Shown one piece after another: positions 57,801 through 64,000 of a DNA stretch of 64,000 nucleotides. The stretch's first letter is position 1. Every line of letters starts with the position of its first letter. This stretch comes from Ulva prolifera (lineage: Eukaryota; Chlorophyta; Ulvophyceae; Ulvales; Ulvaceae): NCBI GenBank assembly GCA_023078555.1, contig CM041198.1, positions 1,848,800 through 1,912,799 on the forward strand, given 5' to 3'. Under the pieces are notes generated by a model, which saw only the letters and a program-made list of their open reading frames with translations, was not told the origin of the DNA and searched no databases. The position numbers and the translations under genes are program-made.

Positions 57801-60800
57801 CTACGCACAGCATGCACAGCGCATGCAAGCTCGTGACAGCTGGAAACAGAAACATGGATAGCGGATCTGCTGTAGCGCACTCGACTCCGCCGAGCTGCGT
57901 CATATCGTCGGTACAGCTGCTTTACATCGTAAGCACAGCTGCTTCGTCTCATATGGCTGTGTAATCATGCATACATATCACAAGCACTTAGTTGCTGTGG
58001 CGTACAGGCTAGCATCGGGCTGGAGGAGGATGCGCGCAAGTACATGGCCGCCTTTGTGCAAGCCCAGCTGCGGCAGGGCTGGATGCCGGACATCTTCGGC
58101 GCCGACCTTCGCATGGTGCGCTGCGCGTACTGTGTGCTGGGGCGACTGCCCAGCTTCCCCTCATGTCTGGTCAGCTGTCTAGACACCGGAGCCTGGTCGG
58201 CGGGGCGTGTACGTTGCACGGGCAGTGCATCGCTTGCAAGCTCGTTGGGGCCAGCTAGACGTGAATACATTGGCATCGATGGGAGTTTGCGATCTATCGT
58301 CTCGTCTGCGAGTGTACTTCAGAGTGCCTGTGGTGCTCATGAGCGGCGGCGGCAACGACAGCCGCTGATTCGATTGGAGGGATGCCGCAAGACGAGAGCA
58401 GGTGGTCGACGTGGGCGTCCATGCATGTGGACCGCACATGTGCTCACATGAGGCCACGCACATTCACGGCAGATCAAGTGGTCGGTGTCTTTAGAACGGA
58501 GGGAAGTTGTCTGTGAACATTCTATCCACCGGGTCCGGGCGCATACAGAGTCGACATGTATGCATCCACATCTCCCGATGTGTCTTATCCTCCGAGAAAG
58601 TTGCCCTCTTCGGCCTGTATGAAATTGAGGTGTAGTTCCACCCCGGTAGACCAAGCACGCAGTGTCGCTCCACTGCTCCTTTTGGCCTGGACTCGTTCAC
58701 AATTCCATCATTCTATCATACAACATGAGCAAGACGCGGTGTTTGCATGCTCAGCACGGAGCGGGTGCGCGTGTAGGTCGAGCATCACTCATGGCCACTG
58801 CGGCCGGAGCTCCTGGAGAGCGCGTTCATGCTGTGGGCGCTTACCGGGGACGCCCGCTACATGCGCCTTGGGGAGGGCACCCTGGAGCAGCTGCAGCAGC
58901 AGGCGCGCTGCCGCTGCGGCTACTGCGAGGTGGCGGACATCCGCAACGGTGCGCCACGCTGTTTCTCATGCGCACACGACCTAGTAATTCATGCGTGCAA
59001 TTGTAATATCCGCGATGTGCGCTACTGTTTACACTTCTGTATGCATGCGATCTTGGCATGAACGATCTCGGCATGAACAAGTATGCACGCCGCAGTCCAA
59101 CCCCCCCCACCCCCCCCATACGGCTTTTCCGGCACCCCGCACTGAAGGATGGTGAGCATGCGTGATGCCGGTAACCGGCCCCGCAGGGGGCCAGTTACCC
59201 AAGCACTACAGTGAGGATTGATGTTCTCGTGTCTCGGATTTTGCAGCACGGCAGCGCCGCAAGCACTATACATCAATGTGATGTGTATGCTTTGATGTGT
59301 GCGCTGGTAACTCTGGCAGGGCGGGCCACATTTCCCTCTGACGATAGCAGCTCCATCCAGTACCATCCAACACGCGGCCTGTCACACGCCTATCGAATGC
59401 GGCGATGGTGCATGTGGTGCATGCGTGCAGGAACGCTTGGGGACCGGATGGAGTCGTTCTTCCTCGCAGAGACGCTGAAGTACCTCTACCTCCTCCTCAG
59501 CAACGGCACCGCGGTGAACGACCACTACGTGTTCACCACCGAAGGCCACATCATCCCGATCTACCCCGCCGACGAACCGGCAGAGCCGGCACCGGCGCCT
59601 AGCGCTGAAGAGGCCGTAGCAGAGGCCGCTGCAGAGGAGGGCGTGTGCAGGGCAAATGCGGCTGCTGGCGCGGCCATTGCGTTGATGGGCGACACGTTAA
59701 GTACGGAGGTGTTGGCTGGGGAGAACGATGCCGCGGCGTTGGAGGCGCGGGGAACTCCGGATGTTGAGGCGGCTGGGGGGACCTGTGATGGTGGGGGGGG
59801 TCAACAGCAAGGAGAGGGAAATACGCACGTGGCGGAGTGTGAGGCGGTGTGTGGCGTGCTCGATGCTGAGACGCTGGCTGCGCAGGTGCGAATTCATGCC
59901 ATCTTGACTGACCATCGGAGGTTCATCTGCTTCAGGTCCCTGCTTGTCATTGGGGTTGGTTGTGGGCCCGGGATTCTGACGCACTATCAGGTCTCAGTGG
60001 CTCGATCATCGCATCTGAGTGGCTGGTGTTGCTCCCCTTGTGTCCATGCTGGCTGTGGATGCAACGATCATCATGATGGATGCGAGTTGTCAAAGGAAAT
60101 GGGGTATCGGAGAATCGCCATGAACCAGTCCGCCTTGGCAATGACAGCCGCGGTTTGCTGCGCAGGCGCAAAACGGAAAGCGGCAGTTTCCCGCGCTGAC
60201 CTTCGATCCCACCTCCGCCGCGCTGCTGCGCGAACGGCGCTGCCGCGTATGCCGCGCTGTGCGCGCTGAGCTCCTCGCGCGCCCGCCCAGACCCACCTGC
60301 GAGGCCGCGTTACGCATGCACGTCCAGCTCGCTGAGTGCCCTGAACTCCCAAAACCGAAACCGCAGCCGAAGGCGATCCCCGCAAAGCAGCCGGCGCAGG
60401 TCCGCGCACCTTTGCCGGCGCCGAAGCCACGCCAGGACGCCGCGGCTCCGGGGCCGCACCGCCAAGCGATGGACATCCTCCAGGACCTAATGGATCTTTC
60501 GTTCGACCTCGCGCAGGATATGGTTGACGATGCAACGAAGGCCGGGTTAACTGAGCCGCCGCCGCCGCAGCAGCCAGGCACAATCGACATCCGATGCGCG
60601 CGATCCCCACGCAAGGCACCGCCTCCGCCCAACATCTGCGGCCGCCCCGGCGCCGCCGGCTTTGGGCTTGCGGCGTACGGGCTGTGCTTCCTCAAAGCGG
60701 CGCGAGGGCGCCTTGTGTGCGGGCGCATGGCGGTCGTGCCGGCAGTCGGGGTGCCGCGGACCCTCCTCTCGACGCTTCTGCCGGTGATGCTGCCGGCGCG

Positions 60801-61412
60801 GGTGATCGCAGTCGAGGTGCACGTGCATGAGGACGTGGCGGAGGCGCTCGTGGCCGGGGGTGACATGGGGGGGCTGGATGATGGCACCGGGCCGCAGCTT
60901 GACCTGGCGTGGGGAATTGTCGGGCGGGAGAGCAAGGGGGTGGCCAAGGTGGTACAGCAACTGGAGGTGCGGACAATCACACTTATGGGAATGGTAGCCT
61001 GCACCAGCGGCCACGCCGTGGACAAAATTCGCGCTTCGGTACTTTGGTTGATCCCGATTATTCACATGGCTTCATTTCAGTGACGACACCTCAAGCGATC
61101 GTCACGCACATGCACCGTCAATCACCGCGCTTCTCGCTCCAATCAACTCATTCATAATGCACCCCAACTCCAGCCGACGCCGCGTGCATGGCGGTGCGCT
61201 ATCTTAGGGTGCAACCCTGGCTGCAGGAGGAGGTCCGCGCGGCTGACCGCGGCTGGCAACTGGCGGAGGATGCGGTCGCGCTGCAGGTGGTCCCGCACGT
61301 GGAGGAGTGGCTGCTAGATAACGAGGACCTGCTGGCCGCCACCGCCGCCATCTCCAAGCGCACCCCCTCATCGGTGGACTTCGACAGCGCCTTCAACGGC
61401 AACGGCGGCTGA
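54874..61412 (+). CDS. EDEM-like GH47 alpha-mannosidase family protein, copy 2
   Basis: Tandem paralogue of copy 1. Exons: 54874-55047, 56128-56273, 56761-57379, 58008-58115, 58777-58948, 59431-59885, 60166-60966 and 61227-61412. All phases match copy 1, three exons have identical lengths (174, 146 and 108 bp), and all seven donors are GT. About 885 residues plus an unseen first exon, needed because TAG precedes the first exon in frame. Motifs: [115 protein letters not shown] and [15 protein letters not shown]. The DEYYDP repeats of copy 1 are absent; instead exon 6 is Ala/Glu-rich. The conserved [11 protein letters not shown] of exon 7 is shared with copy 1. Expected role is ER glycoprotein quality control, by family. 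Confidence 0.9.
56280..56302 (+). repeat. Poly-C tract just after a splice donor, copy 2
   Basis: More than 20 consecutive C follow the GTGCG donor of intron 2 in GH47 copy 2. Shorter C runs lie in other introns of this gene at about 56046-56057 and 59101-59117. Confidence 0.9.
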
Positions 61413-64000
61413 AGCACCGCATCATGCGATGGCGCGTTGATCTCACATTGATATCAGGTGGTGCTGATGCGTGGCATGATGCGTCATCATGGTGATGTCA
61501 CAGCCAGAAGATTGAAACTTGAACATTGGTTCGGGTGTTAGCCTCCCAAGGTGATGACCACCGTCGCCGCCCTGGGACTGAGTCCGGGCCTCCTGCTTTG
61601 CGATATTAACGCGTTGCAGCCGCTAACACATTTTTTCCAAACAACACACAACAGGGTGCGCGTGTGCGCTCGAGACATGCCGCAGAGGCGTGCCGCGGCC
61701 ACCACAGCACTTCGCTTCCACTGCTCTCTCTCAGCTCAATCGTTCATTGAGTGGTGGAGCCGTTTGAGTGCGTGTTTGTGCTGCGTGCTGTGCCAGCGTG
61801 GTGCAGATGCTGTAGCAAGTGGCGGGAGGTCGGTCGGGAGGGCGGCAGCCTGTGTCGTCGGCTTCGTCTGCTCTCAGGTTCATCGCGACAGACAGCAACG
61901 CCACAGCACACGAGTCCGACTGCCAGAATTCAGATTGTGTCCTGGTGCTGCAAAGGCAAAATCAGAGAGGAGCTCAACATCGGAGCGTCGGTGTGTGTGG
62001 CAGTGCCGTGGGTATGTGCATCTGTTCGTGCGTTCATTCTCCACAAACGCATGTAGCGGTGGCGTACTCCAAGTTTTGTGGAGCCGGCGGCGGCGACGCT
62101 TGCCGCAGTGGGAAAGAGTTGTAGGCGCTGGGGGCGCAGCGGTGCGGCTGGCGGCCGGCCGTGGCGTCCGCTGGCGGCTGCGCTGACGCATGTTCGAATT
62201 CGGAGTGTTTTTTTTGTTGCGGCAGGTTTCCACCTGTGATTTGGGCTGCTGTCCTGCGACGTGTGTCCGTGAGGGGCGCACTTCACGCCGTGCTGTCGGA
62301 CTGTGACCCTGCTTGATTGTGGGTCCACCCGGCGCATGTGGAGGCGGCATGATCGGACGTTCGGCAGCTACGCCTTCCATGAAAGAATTCCGTCGTTTGC
62401 ATGGCGGGCAAGGTTCCAGCCGTTTGCATGGGGGCCATGATGTACGCGGCACAAAACGGCATCCATGCTTGGATGTGCCACATGTTTGCGATTTTTGTGC
62501 CACTGTTGAGCAGCAGACTGCCATGCAATTGCTTGGGCCGAAGGTTCATACGCAGCTGTAGTGGCTGAGACTGCTGTTCCACGGACGCCACGTGCGCAGT
62601 GGTGTGAGGAATGATCATAAAGAGGCCAGTGCATCTGGTTGTGTTGGCGTCGCCTGCTGAGGCACCACTTTCGTGTTTTTTTTTTTTTGAGGTGTAAGTT
62701 GCAGGGAGATTGCATGCGCAGGTGTCAACACCAACCACCCACCATGCAAGCCACAAAGTCTGCCCCAGGAATCAGGTCGCCACCACAGGCGTCCACGCAA
62801 GCATTTACGGTGTGCCACAGAAGAACACGTTACCATTTGTGTACAGTTGTCTGAGGGGGCTTTCCATGTGAATTACCCCGTCGGCTGGTGGTCACGGTTA
62901 GATGGAAATTTTCAATGTCTGCTGAAGAATGCGGCTCAGTAGATCCAGGCTCAATTCACAGTGCAGTGAGAAGAGACAGCTTCTGTGGCAATCCAGTGTT
63001 ACATACAGCTGTACCGCTGGCTCGTAAAGTATAGTAAATCTGGATTCACTGAACCGTATCTTATGTTATGAAGACCTGGTGATGTGAAGATCTAGCACAG
63101 CACATGGGCATGGACTGTGAGATTGAGTCAAGCAGCCAGGTGCTGCAGTGCAACGCGAGAGCTCTTTGCAGAGTGATGGCCATGGTAGTGATCCTCGTCA
63201 GCTGCTGTGAACAATCTCCAACCAGGGAGCCAGGCTGGAGAGGGCATGCATGCTCAGGCGCTCCATTGAGCTACGGCAGTTGCTCTCAGAGACTACATGA
63301 CATGAACCACTGTGACGCTCCAACTTGCTCAATGTGTGTTGGTGGAGACAAGCCATCCTGACATCACATATGGCATAAACTACAGCCCGCAGAGGCGTCC
63401 TCGAGCATCTGAGCATGCATGCGGCAGGCTACAAACCTGTTCAAGCTACATGTGTCTCTGCAGAGGCACAACCACATCAGGGCACAACATACAACGCAAA
63501 TCAACTGTGCAATAGAACGAGCAGGACTGGCTGCCCACACAACAATGCACCATCATTGCCTGGAGATGATGAGGATGTGGTGACCCAGGCCAAGCAGTGG
63601 GCCCCCCATGCTTTAATCAAGCAGGCAATAGACCACAATCAAGCCACAAGCCAGGCAGTGCTAGTTGCACAAAGGGGCAGTGCAGGCATGCGGTGACAGC
63701 ACTTGCAGAGACCGTCCTGCAGCACACCCTGTCGCAAAAAAAAAAGAATATTCTCCACATGTCGGAATGGCGGTTTCGTCGGCATGGCAGTGGCCCTACT
63801 GCTCGGCTGCTTGTTCCTCGCTGTTGCTTTGTTCTTTCGTTCCGCAATATTTCTGCGGTGCTACCTGCATCCTCGCCTGTGTCCGTGTACCCGACACGCC
63901 TCATTGCATGTGCAGCTTGCCCCCCTCCCTGGTACCCCACAACGAAGCGCTGCCGCAGCATTGCTGCAGCTCCTGTGACGACTACACCTGTGGCCACACG
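61413..64000. other. Right end of window, no gene assigned
   Basis: Open frames of 100-210 codons on both strands overlap and carry no recognisable domains. There is a T10 run near 62680 and an A10 run near 63736. 63840-63895 shares GCGGTGCTACCTGC with the short retroposon family and may be a diverged relic. Confidence 0.35.

Noticed and set aside
63312..63515. DITYGIN-like string resembling the copia RNase H lead-in
   Set aside because: A single short motif with no neighbouring copia residues.

Overview
The window looks like nuclear DNA of a plastid-bearing alga or related protist. The evidence is spliceosomal introns in every intact gene, a group II (SufS-type) cysteine desulfurase as used for plastid Fe-S assembly, ER-type GH47 mannosidase-like genes, and a heavy load of LINE, Ty1/copia and hAT-type elements. 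The exact lineage cannot be fixed from sequence alone. Twelve of the 23 splice donors I could place read GTGCG rather than GTAAG/GTGAG, as in some small green algae. I see no rRNA, complete tRNA, CRISPR array or prokaryotic operon.

Layout. 1-2396 (minus): N-terminal part of a LINE with an apurinic-type endonuclease, running off the window edge. 3.68-10.3 kb (plus): a decayed Ty1/copia element whose last coding part is split by an 860-bp hAT-like MITE with a perfect 8-bp target duplication. 10.3-13.7 kb: tandem 471-bp LTR-derived repeats, opposed LTR copies, a SINE-like insert and a LINE reverse-transcriptase relic. The block 9311-13674 is repeated almost exactly at 19600-23479, and the second copy starts at the first base of the MITE. 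14.7-17.2 kb (minus): an intron-containing gene joining a PD-(D/E)XK-like segment to a protein-kinase domain, an architecture reported for Crinkler-type effectors. 18.5-19.6 kb and 24.3-24.8 kb (minus): further LINE relics.

25.6-37.4 kb (minus) holds three tandem copies of an unrecognised multi-pass membrane protein gene. Copies B and C are intact with three exons; copy A is a pseudogene. Between A and B lies a cluster of perfect palindromes, and next to B a GC-rich minisatellite. 40.0-42.07 kb (plus) is the SufS gene. 45.0-51.6 kb and 54.9-61.4 kb (plus) are tandem paralogues of an EDEM-like GH47 gene. They share all intron positions, but copy 1 has an extra acidic repeat and a GC splice donor.

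Functionally, the recognisable host genes are plastid Fe-S cluster assembly (SufS), ER glycoprotein quality control (the GH47 pair), one possible nuclease-kinase conflict or effector protein, and an expanded membrane protein family. They show no joint pathway. The rest is transposon-rich intergenic sequence, in which most open frames are shadows or low-complexity translations.
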